This document shows, in pieces, positions 1 to 8,263 of a DNA stretch of 64,000 nt. Where the stretch lies: contig CAZKBH010000003.1 of the NCBI GenBank assembly GCA_964550795.1, positions 62,001 through 126,000 of the forward strand, read 5' to 3'. Every line of letters starts with the position of its first letter. The stretch's first letter is position 1. The notes below the pieces were generated by a model that saw only the letters and a list, made by a program, of their open reading frames with translations, did no database searches and was not told the DNA's origin. The position numbers and the translations under genes were made by a program. The DNA comes from M3007 sp964550795 (lineage in GTDB: Bacteria; Bacteroidota; Bacteroidia; Chitinophagales; Saprospiraceae).

Positions 1-3000
1 GAAAACCCTGCGCATTGGCCTTCGAAGTCGGATTCCAGATCAATTCGCCCGTCCAGTTGGTTTGTGTAGCGCGCTCGGCAGACGGGAGGGTGTTTTGTCC
101 TTGTCGCCACTTCACATCAGCCACCAAGCGGAAGCCGCGCACGGGCAGCCAGGTCATTTTAGGCCCCAATTCCCAGCCCTGGATGCGGAAGTTCCGCGAT
201 TCAAACGCCTGATTTTCAGAGGTTTTTAAAGAATTCTCCACATCTGCCTCCGCGCTCAATCGGCGACTGAGGTTGCTGCGCAGGTGCAGTACATAATCCA
301 GCGCCTGCCGTTGTTCGAAGCCTGTGGTAAGCGCCAATTGGCTCTGGTTGTTGCCCGCAGAAAGAGACGCATCCCACTTGGGTTGGGCTCGGTTGATGAA
401 GAGAATATTTCGGGTCGCTGAACTCAAAGTGGCTAAAGAAGTGTCGGCTAAATCAGCTTGAAAGGGATCCCAGGATCGCACCCCGGGTGCCTCGGCAAAG
501 GTCCGGCGCGTGATTTGCAGGGTGCTTTGTGTAGAAACCCTGCCCATAATTTTCCGCCAGCCACTTTTTGCGCTTGGCCAAAGCAGGCGCGGCTCCAGGC
601 GCAGGGTCTGATTAAAAGTTACATTGTTCGTACGTACATAATCGGGGGTTGTCACGGCCACCCGCACGTAGTTTGCCTGATCCTGAAACACGGCAATTTC
701 CATCTCATCCACCTGCAAAATACTGTCGCGGTTGCGGTCAACCCAGGTGTACTGACCCTCGCCGGGGTTCACCGCCAGGTAATTGAATTCGATCCGTGGA
801 CTTTGGCCGGAGCCTAATTCGTAGCCCGTGGTAATGCCCAGGGCGTTTTTCATGGCCGAAAGATTGTAATCTACACGTCCGAGGTAAGTATTTTGAGGAT
901 CTTCGGTTGTCAGTTCGGGCGACAGGATGCGCAACTTACGGAGCGTGAGCACCCAGGCCAATTGTTGGTTGGTAGATTTGGTATTGGGCTTTTTTGAATT
1001 GCTCCAGGAACCGTTGAGGTTGAAATCGTTGGCGAGCGTATTTTGTTGAAATAAAATGCCCGCAGGGGCAAAATCATTGCGCTGCGAAACATGTCCGCCC
1101 CATTGCCAAGCACCTTGATTTTCAGGGGTTTGGAAATAAACCCGCATCAAATCATACCAAAAACTGGCGGCAGAAAGGGTGTCGGCTAAAGCAACCTGGC
1201 GCGCATTTTTTTCCCGCTCGACATACAAGCCCACTTTAAGCCAGGCCCGTGGGGCGCTGGTGTCTTTTTGGGCAAAAAATGTCCGCGACAAATCGGCTTT
1301 AGGCCGCGAAAAACGGGTGCTTTCCAACTGCCCATCCGTCTGCAAAAGATTTGCTTCGCCCGTGAAATCCCAGCCACCGCTCTGTTTGCGACCGGGTTTT
1401 GGTGGCAAGCGAAAATTCCAGCCACCAGAATGCCTGGCCCCATCGTAAAAGCCCTCCCGGCGAAAGCTGCCAAACTCGTATCGAATGGTGCCCAAATTGC
1501 GCTTTTCCAGCAAAATTCCGGCTTTGGCCAAATGCTCCGCCGTGGTGTCTTGATTCGTTTCAACGTTCCAGTCACGCACAAATTCCGCAGGTCGGTAGGG
1601 GTTAAGCGGTCTAAATTCGCTGGCCGTGAACTCGTAATGGGTGAAGATAGTACCCTGGAAAGCCCTGGCGGGCAGTGCATTTTGGATTTTCCGAGTGTTG
1701 CTTGAGTCTGTTGCCGCAAACGGCATTGATCCCGAAGTGCTGAACGCCGAGTTGCCCGCTGCCACCCGTTTCCCAAAGCCAAAGTCTTGCCGCCAGCCAA
1801 GTGCTGCCGCTGCACCCACATTATCGGTATTGCCCAAAGGCGAAAAACGGTTGAGGTCGCGGTTGCTCAAAGCTATTTCTGCTTTTAAATTCGAGTTTTT
1901 AAACGGCTGAAAATCAGCGCCCAAGGCATATAACTGGCGGGTTTCGGGAGCCACAAGCCGTACGATGGGTTCAAAATTGCCCGTGGGTTGACAGGTGTTT
2001 GGATCGGGCGGACTCCAGCGAAACACGCGTCCGTTGGCGGCAGTGAGTGCCAGCACATAATTGCCTTGACCGACGGGCACTTCCGTAAATCGCGCAGCAA
2101 ACCGGGCGGAATCTGGGTTGGTGCTGTAGGTCAAAATTTGCCGCAACTGGCCGCAAAGCACCGTATCCACAGCCTTGTACAGCACCCGCGTCGGGTCGAA
2201 GGCGGCGAGTGTATCAATCCCGGGGGCAAATGCGTTGCGCAGGTCGTCGCCAATCTGTGCCAAGCGACTGCGTTCCGCTGGCGAGAGTTCCTGCGCGCCG
2301 CCATTGTTGCGACTGTCTTGCTCGGAATACAGGTTGAAAAAAACCTTGGCGCGGGAGGTTTGCCATTGGGCGTTGGTAGCGACCGTGGAGCGCAGGTAGG
2401 TTTGTACCGCGTATTCAAATTCCACAATGATCCGGATATCCTTCGTGATGAGCCGCCGGGGAGTGAAACTCAGTTCGCCGAGGTTGTAATCAATCGTGTA
2501 ATCATCTTCAAACCCACGGCGCAGCAACTGGCCATCGGCAAAAACCTTTTCCGTTCCGGCCAACACGATGATAAATCGTTCACCTTCAGCACCTTGCAAA
2601 CGGTAAGGCCCTTGGTTACCTTCTTGTCCCTGAATGATTTGTCGGGCAAATTTTCCCCTGGAAATGGCAGCGGCGACGCGGAGGTTAGCGGAAGGATTAG
2701 GGTTTTTACCCGCCGGAGCCTTGGCGTAGGAGGAGAGGGGTGTGGGGAGGGGTTGAGGGGTTGAGGGGTTGAGGAAATCAATTGAAACCATGGCCCCTTG
2801 CAGTCTTTTGAAATAGTTGGAAAAGTGGCCATCGGGGCGGGTGAGATCAAAATCGCCTGCGGTGAGGGTGGCGTTTTTGCGTTTTAGTTGGATAAAAATC
2901 CGGTCAAATTCCTGCAGCTGCCGGGTGGTTCCGTCAGGTTGGAGCGGGATGGAATTATCGGATAACGCGGCAGTAATTTCGAGGTCGTTGCCCAGTTTTC

Positions 3001-3583
3001 CGTCGAGTTGGAGGTTGAGGTTGGAGTTAAAAACGAGGTTTTGGCTGTTTCCAAACGAAAGCCCACGGGTGTATGCGCCCGAAGAGGAAATGCCACTTTG
3101 TTCCCAGAGCGGTTTGCTGGGCTGATAGGGTTCGTAATCGAATTCGATGGCGTTATCATTGATTCTGCGGCGGATCGCGGCGGTGTCCACCCGGCTGATT
3201 TTGCTACTCAGATTAAAAGGCAGCACCCGATATCGGATCAATAATTTGGAAGCTTCGGGGTGAGCCAAACGCAGGGCGGCAGTGTCGGTGCGGAGGGCAT
3301 TGTTTTCTAATCGAAAAAAGCGGTTATCGAGTTTTTGTCCGGAAAAAACATCCGTAACCGATACCAATGGCGCGGCAACGCTCAGCGAATCCAGGATTTG
3401 AAAGGGAATTTGTGCATCCAAAACCCGCTCGCGGAGGCTGGAAAATTGAGCGGAAACGGACCCGGAAAGCAGGCAAAAGAACAGCACGAACAATACGCTG
3501 GCCGAACGAATCAGGCGCGCCCAACCACTTTCTCTGCGCCTCGATAGCGACGAATCTCTGAAAAATGAAAAAAGGTGCTGCAA
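1..3583 (-). CDS. Large outer-membrane protein, SprA-like in style, 3' end outside window
   Basis: A continuous minus-strand frame of about 1194 codons runs off the left edge, so the C-terminus is missing. No ATG lies between the upstream stop and the signal peptide; I place the start at TTG 3583, which gives a basic n-region, a hydrophobic stretch at about residues 28-44 and cleavage near SVSAQ. The mature part has alternating beta-strand patterning, and its N-terminal section (GNSQNLVFNSNLNLQL, then QPDGTTRQLQEF and AGDFDLTRPDGHF) resembles the surface-exposed outer-membrane proteins of Bacteroidota that are distantly like gliding protein SprA. It lacks the SprA signatures I know, so I do not call it sprA. 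A palindromic, low-complexity insertion lies in-frame near residues 265-300. Divergent from the PTPS gene. Function unknown; likely envelope or secretion related. Confidence 0.7.
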   Translation of the reverse strand, partial: MQHLFSFFRDSSLSRRRESGWARLIRSASVLFVLFFCLLSGSVSAQFSSLRERVLDAQIPFQILDSLSVAAPLVSVTDVFSGQKLDNRFFRLENNALRTDTAALRLAHPEASKLLIRYRVLPFNLSSKISRVDTAAIRRRINDNAIEFDYEPYQPSKPLWEQSGISSSGAYTRGLSFGNSQNLVFNSNLNLQLDGKLGNDLEITAALSDNSIPLQPDGTTRQLQEFDRIFIQLKRKNATLTAGDFDLTRPDGHFSNYFKRLQGAMVSIDFLNPSTPQPLPTPLSSYAKAPAGKNPNPSANLRVAAAISRGKFARQIIQGQEGNQGPYRLQGAEGERFIIVLAGTEKVFADGQLLRRGFEDDYTIDYNLGELSFTPRRLITKDIRIIVEFEYAVQTYLRSTVATNAQWQTSRAKVFFNLYSEQDSRNNGGAQELSPAERSRLAQIGDDLRNAFAPGIDTLAAFDPTRVLYKAVDTVLCGQLRQILTYSTNPDSARFAARFTEVPVGQGNYVLALTAANGRVFRWSPPDPNTCQPTGNFEPIVRLVAPETRQLYALGADFQPFKNSNLKAEIALSNRDLNRFSPLGNTDNVGAAAALGWRQDFGFGKRVAAGNSAFSTSGSMPFAATDSSNTRKIQNALPARAFQGTIFTHYEFTASEFRPLNPYRPAEFVRDWNVETNQDTTAEHLAKAGILLEKRNLGTIRYEFGSFRREGFYDGARHSGGWNFRLPPKPGRKQSGGWDFTGEANLLQTDGQLESTRFSRPKADLSRTFFAQKDTSAPRAWLKVGLYVEREKNARQVALADTLSAASFWYDLMRVYFQTPENQGAWQWGGHVSQRNDFAPAGILFQQNTLANDFNLNGSWSNSKKPNTKSTNQQLAWVLTLRKLRILSPELTTEDPQNTYLGRVDYNLSAMKNALGITTGYELGSGQSPRIEFNYLAVNPGEGQYTWVDRNRDSILQVDEMEIAVFQDQANYVRVAVTTPDYVRTNNVTFNQTLRLEPRLLWPSAKSGWRKIMGRVSTQSTLQITRRTFAEAPGVRSWDPFQADLADTSLATLSSATRNILFINRAQPKWDASLSAGNNQSQLALTTGFEQRQALDYVLHLRSNLSRRLSAEADVENSLKTSENQAFESRNFRIQGWELGPKMTWLPVRGFRLVADVKWRQGQNTLPSAERATQTNWTGELIWNPTSKANAQGF
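2710..2733 (-). repeat. Protein-embedded palindromic element, copy 1
   Basis: An imperfect 24-bp palindrome with outer arms CCGCC/GGAGG and inner arms GCC/GGC around a TT centre. It lies inside the large outer-membrane gene and is read on the minus strand as YAKAPAGKN. It is flanked by a G-rich tract with repeated ggggttga words (about 2734-2775) that encodes a proline-rich stretch. A second copy in the same orientation and reading frame is inside the nuclease-fold gene at 18548-18571. Confidence 0.7.
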
Positions 3584-3707
3584 AACAGTTTGGAAAGGTA
3601 AGGCCGTTGCTCAGACGTTCTGGAGGTGTTTGACGTTGCCTACCTTAAACAATCCTTTGTCCAAGGATGTTAAACGTTCTTTTTATTCAACTTCAGCTAA
3701 TACACCT

Positions 3708-4112
3708 ATGAAGGTTTCCGCTACCCGACGCGCCCACTTTAACGCCGCACACCGTTTGCATAATCCACGTTGGACCGACGAAAAAAACCGTGAGGTTTTT
3801 GGTCTATGCAATAGCCCCAATTTCCACGGACACAACTACGAAATGGAAGTGCGGGTGACGGGCGATATTGACCCCGAAACGGGCATGGTAGTGGATCTGG
3901 GCTGGCTTTCTCAATTAATCAAAACCGAAATCGAAGCCCGGTTTGACCACAAGAACCTGAATCTTGATACCGTGGAATTTCGGGAACTTATCCCGACGGC
4001 GGAGAACATTTGTGTGGTTATCTGGCAAATCCTGCGGGCGCAATTGCCCGAAAAGTTTGATTTGCACGTCCGGCTTTATGAAACGCCGAGAAATTTCGTG
4101 GAGGTAGGGTAG
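3708..4112 (+). CDS. 6-pyruvoyl-tetrahydropterin synthase, eukaryote-like type
   Basis: 134 residues, the normal length for the PTPS/QueD family. It acts on 7,8-dihydroneopterin triphosphate to make pyruvoyl-tetrahydropterin, or as the queuosine enzyme QueD. Predicted zinc ligands are His15, His40 and His42; Cys34 is the catalytic thiol, and Asp80-His81 and Glu99 complete the active site. The spacing is C-x5-HGH (CNSPNFHGHNY), as in animal PTPS, rather than the C-x3-HGH of E. coli QueD, which argues for a biopterin-like role. The start at 3708 was chosen over an in-frame ATG 26 codons earlier because family members begin here. Divergent from the outer-membrane gene; ends against a shared palindrome with the peptidase gene. 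Confidence 0.85.
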   Translation: MKVSATRRAHFNAAHRLHNPRWTDEKNREVFGLCNSPNFHGHNYEMEVRVTGDIDPETGMVVDLGWLSQLIKTEIEARFDHKNLNLDTVEFRELIPTAENICVVIWQILRAQLPEKFDLHVRLYETPRNFVEVG

Positions 4113-4155
4113 CGCGTGTTTTTGACTACACATTGGGCATTTTTAAATAGAGCCC

Positions 4156-4188
4156 AGACTTTCCAAGTTTTAAAAACTTGGAAAGTCT
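4156..4188. terminator. Perfect 33-bp palindrome between convergent genes
   Basis: Arms AGACTTTCCAAGTTTT and its exact reverse complement around a single central A. It sits between the convergent PTPS and M15 peptidase genes, touches the peptidase stop codon, and probably ends transcription in both directions. Its architecture (16-nt arms, 1-nt centre, TTTT-n-AAAA core) matches the palindrome at 18612-18644. Confidence 0.7.
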
Positions 4189-4973
4189 CATTCCGCACAT
4201 TCCTGATTGATTCCCAGCACATAATGTCGTACAGCCCCGATTTCCCCCGCCAGATTTGCGCCCAAAAAGCCCTGTAAATCGCTGTCCGTAATTGATGTTT
4301 TGAATTGCGCCAGGAATGGTCTGCTCAGCGGCGTGTAGCTCCAATGCCATTTTTCTTCCTGATATCCATGGGTTCGGCCAGCGGTGTAGGGTTGGCAAAA
4401 GCCAAATTCCTGAGCGTGCGCCGCGAGCCATTGATACACTTTCAGGTGTTTGCCGCCCGGCTCAAAGGCGGCATTATTTAGGTCATTCAAGTCAATATCA
4501 GTTCCCCAATGGTGGCGTGAGGAACCGGGCATGGAGGAAAATTCCAAAATTTTCAGGGCACGCGCTTTAGGATCGGGCGCTGTTTGGGCAAAGCGGTTCC
4601 ATTTTCCTTCCCAGATAATTTTTTGTTGGTTGAAATTGCGTGTGGAGGAGATGATTTTGAGCGAAATACCGTCTGCACGTGCTTTTTCCCACATTTTTTG
4701 GAACGCTTCAAAAGCTTCCTTGCGCAGCATCATGCCGGGTCTATCGGTGTATGGTTTGCCAAGGGGCACAAAATCAGGGTGCTTGGCAGGGTCAAATTTC
4801 CCCAACAAATAATCCTTGCTAACCAAGGCTGGGACGGGTAATGTATCCGTGGATCGGGGTGCCGAAACCAGCGTCGGGGGTGGGGCAGAAGCGGAGGTGT
4901 CCGCGTTGCTACAAGCAAGGATCAGGACGGTTGAAAACACCAAAAAGGGCATCAACCTATTGATTTTCAGCAT
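4188..4973 (-). CDS. D-alanyl-D-alanine carboxypeptidase family lipoprotein (M15B/VanY type)
   Basis: 261 residues from the ATG at 4973. A lipobox (TVLILAC, Cys21) predicts a lipoprotein on the periplasmic side of a membrane. A low-complexity S/A/P linker follows, then the M15 metallopeptidase fold. The zinc motif SSRHHWGTDID supplies His154 and Asp161, and EKWHW supplies Glu207 and His210, the usual LAS-family set. It should trim the terminal D-Ala from peptidoglycan stem peptides. The 5' end overlaps the last 17 bases of the thioredoxin gene, so the two are probably co-transcribed. Confidence 0.88.
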   Translation of the reverse strand: MLKINRLMPFLVFSTVLILACSNADTSASAPPPTLVSAPRSTDTLPVPALVSKDYLLGKFDPAKHPDFVPLGKPYTDRPGMMLRKEAFEAFQKMWEKARADGISLKIISSTRNFNQQKIIWEGKWNRFAQTAPDPKARALKILEFSSMPGSSRHHWGTDIDLNDLNNAAFEPGGKHLKVYQWLAAHAQEFGFCQPYTAGRTHGYQEEKWHWSYTPLSRPFLAQFKTSITDSDLQGFLGANLAGEIGAVRHYVLGINQECAE

Positions 4974-5262
4974 CTTCAATCTTTTTTTTCAGGCTCTCTT
5001 TGGTGAACGTTCCGGCATCGTGCCAGAGGCGTTGTCCGTTTTTAAAAATCATAAACGTGGGCACGCCCATTACTTTCATCTCTACCGCTAGGTCCGTGTT
5101 TTTATCTACATCAATTTTGATGATGCGAACGCGTTCTCCCAGATCGGCCTTCAGCTCATCGAGCACGGGTGCCATGGCCCGGCAAGGCCCGCACCAGGTG
5201 GCCCAAAAATCAATCAAAACGGGTGTTTCAGATTGGATCAGTGCGTCAAAAGAGGATTTCAT
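4957..5262 (-). CDS. trxA: Thioredoxin
   Basis: 101 residues with the complete thioredoxin fold: FWATWCGPC active site (Cys24, Cys27) and the cis-proline loop GVPTFMIF. A cytoplasmic disulfide reductase; no signal peptide is seen. The ATG at 5262 was chosen because the longer in-frame extension has no thioredoxin similarity and would cross the promoter. It is the first gene of a two-gene unit with the M15 peptidase, whose start lies inside its last codons. Confidence 0.92.
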   Translation of the reverse strand: MKSSFDALIQSETPVLIDFWATWCGPCRAMAPVLDELKADLGERVRIIKIDVDKNTDLAVEMKVMGVPTFMIFKNGQRLWHDAGTFTKESLKKKIEDAENQ

Positions 5263-5268
5263 AGGGCA

Positions 5269-5276
5269 CAAAGGTA
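5269..5276 (-). promoter_or_regulatory. -7 element (TACCTTTG) just upstream of trxA
   Basis: A perfect match to the Bacteroidota -7 consensus TAnnTTTG, ending 6 nt before the trxA ATG. The transcript would start at or very near the start codon. No clear -33 TTG is seen at the usual distance. Confidence 0.55.
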
Positions 5277-5579
5277 GCTCGTTCAGCACATTTTTGGGTG
5301 TTTCGAACACCAAAAACGCAGGAATTGGATACACGGTAATATTTGGTGAATCACGGCACAGAAATGGAGTGTATGGACGCCTTATTCCTTTTATATCAAT
5401 GGAAAACGTTCGCACTGTGGCACCAATTCCTTCCAATTAGTCAAAACAACGGAGGGCTGGAAAATTCAATACATCCTGGATACGAGGCGAAAACAGGGCT
5501 GCAAGGGCTGAAAAAGCCCATCACATGTCACTTGGAAGGCAAAAAAGCCCTTGTCCGGCAAAATTGTTGCGGAAATTGC
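5277..5579. other. Intergenic region without a supported gene
   Basis: About 300 bases between divergent trxA and exbB. An open frame of about 100 codons crosses part of it on the plus strand, but it has no family resemblance or plausible start context. I see only short self-complementary patches around 5500-5520. Confidence 0.5.
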
Positions 5580-5608
5580 TTGCACAGATACAAAACGCTC
5601 TACTTTTG
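5580..5608 (+). promoter_or_regulatory. Promoter for exbB operon (TTG-N18-TACTTTTG)
   Basis: TTG at 5580-5582 and TACTTTTG at 5601-5608 with 18 nt between them fit the Bacteroidota primary sigma consensus. The exbB ATG is about 60 nt downstream. Confidence 0.7.
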
Positions 5609-5669
5609 GCGTTCGCAATCGCTTAAAACGAAATCAATCGGTTTCACCTAAAAACAGCACCGAACGTCT

Positions 5670-6377
5670 ATGACAATCAACGCATTTCTTTCCTCTTTTT
5701 ATTTTCTTCAACTCGCCGCAAAAGAGGTAACCACCGCCGCCACCGAATCGAAAAGCCTGATAGACATCATCATTGGGAGCAGCACTTCTGGCCTTATAGT
5801 GATGGTTGTACTTTTTTTGCTCTCTATTATTGCCGTGTACATCATCATTGAGCGCTACTTCACCCTCACCCGCGCCGGACAAGTGGATCACAACTTTATG
5901 AATTCCATCCGCGCCAGTGTAGAAAGTGGCAACCTTCAAGCCGCCAAAGCCCTCTGCCAAAGTGTGGATGCGCCCATGGCCCGCATGGTAGAAAAAGGTC
6001 TGGATCGTATCGGTAAGCCACTGGACGACATCAATAAATCCATCGAAAACGTAGGCAACCTCGAGCTGCTGAAACTCGAAAAAAATCTCTCCACCCTGGC
6101 ATCTATTTCGGGTCTTGCTCCGATGATCGGTCTGTTGGGTACGGTAATCGGTCTGATTATTTCGTTCCAGGACATGGCCTCGGCGACCAATATCACGCCA
6201 CAGGTACTTTCCAATGGTATCTACCACGCCCTCACGGCTACGGCTGGCGGTCTGTTGGTATCCATTGTTGCCATGGCTGGTTTCAATCTTTTGGTAACCA
6301 ATCTCGACAAGGTAATTTTCAAAATGGAGTACACCGCAGTACAGTTCATGGATCTGCTGCAGGAACCTTCACGGTAA
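5670..6377 (+). CDS. exbB: MotA/TolQ/ExbB proton channel protein
   Basis: 235 residues. It has a short N-terminal segment, a first membrane helix at about 40-62 (LIVMVVLFLLSIIAVYIIIE), a cytoplasmic loop, and two further helices around GLAPMIGLLGTVIGLI and ATAGGLLVSIVAMAGF, which form the proton pathway with ExbD. With the next two genes it builds the energy-transducing complex that drives TonB-dependent receptors, or a TolQR-like system. It is separated from exbD by a 157-nt low-complexity spacer with a perfect hairpin. Confidence 0.93.
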   Translation: MTINAFLSSFYFLQLAAKEVTTAATESKSLIDIIIGSSTSGLIVMVVLFLLSIIAVYIIIERYFTLTRAGQVDHNFMNSIRASVESGNLQAAKALCQSVDAPMARMVEKGLDRIGKPLDDINKSIENVGNLELLKLEKNLSTLASISGLAPMIGLLGTVIGLIISFQDMASATNITPQVLSNGIYHALTATAGGLLVSIVAMAGFNLLVTNLDKVIFKMEYTAVQFMDLLQEPSR

Positions 6378-6384
6378 GGTGATT

Positions 6385-6436
6385 GGTATATTGGTGATTG
6401 GTGGAATAGTGCGAAATCACCAATCACCAATATACC
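6385..6436. repeat. Perfect 19-bp inverted repeat in the exbB-exbD spacer
   Basis: Arms 6385-6403 and 6418-6436 are exact reverse complements with a 14-nt loop. The arms are made of the word ATTGGTG, and further caccaat/ccaataa words continue to about 6530. The whole spacer 6378-6534 is low complexity. In mRNA the hairpin would lie between the two coding regions and could set the exbB:exbD ratio. Confidence 0.75.
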
Positions 6437-6534
6437 ACCAAAATACCAGTTACTAATCCACCAACCACCAATAAACCAATCCCCAATATACTAATCACCA
6501 ATCACCAATAAACCAATCACCATTCAATATTACT

Positions 6535-6954
6535 ATGGGACTCAAACGCCGCCAACGAGTAGAGCCGGAATTCAGCCTTGCAGCCATGATTGACGTCATC
6601 TTTTTGCTGCTAATGTTCTTTATGCTCACTTCCAAGTTCGTGACCCCCAACGCGCTCAATCTTTCTTTGCCATCAAGTACCAGTACCTCGATGGCTTCTC
6701 CTGCACTGGCTGTTTCGATTACAGCTGCTGGTAAATTTTACCTGGACGCAACCCCCATTCTGGAGGCATCCTTGGAAAACGGGCTGAAAGCCAAAATCAA
6801 AACGCTCGGGAAGGACATTAAAACAACCACCATCACCGTTGTGGCTGAAAAAGGAACCCCCATCGAAAGTGTCGTAACCGTGCTGGATGTGGCCAATAGA
6901 TTGCAATTAAAAACGATTCTCGCCACAGATCCGAAGGCTATGCCTGAGAAATAA
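6535..6954 (+). CDS. exbD: ExbD/TolR family transport protein
   Basis: 139 residues: a basic N-terminus (GLKRRQR), one membrane helix (SLAAMIDVIFLLLMFFMLTS) containing Asp20, the protonatable residue needed for coupling, and a periplasmic domain of about 95 residues. It partners ExbB in using proton-motive force. It is followed by a TonB-like gene after 108 bases, so exbB-exbD-tonB appears to be one unit. Confidence 0.93.
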   Translation: MGLKRRQRVEPEFSLAAMIDVIFLLLMFFMLTSKFVTPNALNLSLPSSTSTSMASPALAVSITAAGKFYLDATPILEASLENGLKAKIKTLGKDIKTTTITVVAEKGTPIESVVTVLDVANRLQLKTILATDPKAMPEK

Positions 6955-7062
6955 TCTAGGAGTGTCACACGTTGCTGAACACGCTCGGAAAAGAGAAAAA
7001 TCATTTCGCTCAAAATATGCATTCATCTCCCTGAAAACATCCACACCAAAACTGTATTCATC

Positions 7063-7998
7063 ATGAGCGTCCTTGTAAACCATGCAGGTCAAGAAGATAA
7101 CCGCACCAAAGCAGCCATTGGCAGTTTGCTTTTCCATGCAGCACTTTTGATGCTGCTGTTTTTTTACACTTTTGCTGCACCCGAGACCATTGATGAGCCA
7201 ACAGCCATCGTACTTGATTTCGGTGGCGGCGGTGGCGATAATGCCGCTGCAGGTGAGCCTGACAAAGGCATGAACGACGACTACACGCCTCCAGGCGAGG
7301 AAATGGAGCCTGTCGCAAGCGTCCCTGCTGCAACTACGCCAACCCCAGCCCCAACCCCTACCAAACCACAGGCTTCGACCCCGCCTCCCTCTTCCACACC
7401 TACCACGACAGATGCCGATGTAGCCGCGATTCGCCAACAAAAAGAAGCGGATCGCCAGCGCGAAGCAGATCGTCAGGCAGAAGCTACCCGCCAGCGTCAA
7501 GCAGCGGAGGCGGCTGAAGCTGCCCAACGCGCCGAACAAGAGCGTCGTGATAGAGTAAAAAATAATGCTGGAAGCGCATTTGGTAAACCCGGCAGCAGCG
7601 GTCAAGGTGCTGGCGGCGGCGGCAAACCCGGCAACGGCGGTATCAACGGCGGCACCGGCGACAACCCCTTCGGTAAAAGCAGTGGCACCGGCGGCGGCAC
7701 CGGCGGCGGCGATGGTACCGGCACAGGGGCATCTATCGGGGGCGGATTGGGTGGCCGTGCTGTGGTCAAACGTGGCTCCGTGGTGGACAATTCTCAAAAA
7801 CGCGGGAAGGTGGTCATTGAAGTTTGTGTGGACAAAAGTGGGAATATTACCAGTGCATCCTACACGCAAAAAGGTTCTACCACGACTGATAGCGAACTAA
7901 CAAGCAAAGCATTGCAAGCAGCTAAAGGCTATCGTTTTGCTGCTTCCATAGTAGATCAGCAGTGTGGTACCATTACGTTCAACTTCCAATTGAAGTAG
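7063..7998 (+). CDS. TonB-like energy transducer
   Basis: 311 residues. One membrane helix at about 17-39 anchors the protein. A P/T-rich region, a charged Q/R/A-rich coiled-coil segment (about 120-180) and a long glycine-rich linker (about 185-245) follow, with a C-terminal domain of about 65 residues (RGKVVIEVCVDKSGNI ... GTITFNFQL) of TonB/TolA type. Its position after exbBD supports a role as the transducer spanning the periplasm. The linker differs from classical Pro-Lys TonB, and assignment between TonB and TolA is not certain. Confidence 0.82.
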   Translation: MSVLVNHAGQEDNRTKAAIGSLLFHAALLMLLFFYTFAAPETIDEPTAIVLDFGGGGGDNAAAGEPDKGMNDDYTPPGEEMEPVASVPAATTPTPAPTPTKPQASTPPPSSTPTTTDADVAAIRQQKEADRQREADRQAEATRQRQAAEAAEAAQRAEQERRDRVKNNAGSAFGKPGSSGQGAGGGGKPGNGGINGGTGDNPFGKSSGTGGGTGGGDGTGTGASIGGGLGGRAVVKRGSVVDNSQKRGKVVIEVCVDKSGNITSASYTQKGSTTTDSELTSKALQAAKGYRFAASIVDQQCGTITFNFQLK

Positions 7999-8035
7999 TC
8001 GTAGCCTAAATACTGGTATCTTGGCCTAACAAATC

Positions 8036-8065
8036 AGCCCGGTAGGTTACAAAACCTGTCGGGCT
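8036..8065 (+). terminator. Hairpin after the TonB-like gene
   Basis: AGCCCGGTAGGTT pairs with AACCTGTCGGGCT over 13 positions (two G-T pairs) around an ACAA loop, 37 nt after the stop codon. The U-tract is weak. Confidence 0.55.
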
Positions 8066-8172
8066 GGTTCGTTCAATACACCAACAACGTTTTTAAATAT
8101 AGCCAACACAGAGTGGTTTTGAACACGTAAGGATCATAGTCATGTCAAAATCAGGCATTTGCCTCACTCAAA

Positions 8173-8197
8173 TCATTAAAATCACAAGAATCATAGT
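8173..8197 (+). repeat. Dispersed 25-bp repeat, copy A
   Basis: Starts TCATTAAAATC and ends GAATCATAGT; 24 of 25 positions match the reverse-strand copy at 62557-62581 and about 20 of 25 match 21462-21486. It lies 67 nt upstream of the histidine kinase gene. The preceding TCACTCAAATCA is shared with the 21.4 kb copy. Confidence 0.6.
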
Positions 8198-8263
8198 GTA
8201 AAAGCCCACTATTTTTATCCCAAGGACGTTCAGTTGCGAAATTGAATTTCGCGCCAAAGAAGT

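Noticed and set aside
1..3583. Naming the first gene sprA
   Set aside because: The general style is similar, but the SprA N-terminal signatures are missing and the C-terminus is outside the window.
5343..5651. 102-codon gene between trxA and exbB
   Set aside because: No family likeness; it overlaps the exbB promoter and has no supporting start context.
6907..7869. 320-codon minus-strand frame opposite the TonB-like gene
   Set aside because: Antisense to a glycine-rich, GC-biased coding region, with no domain pattern.
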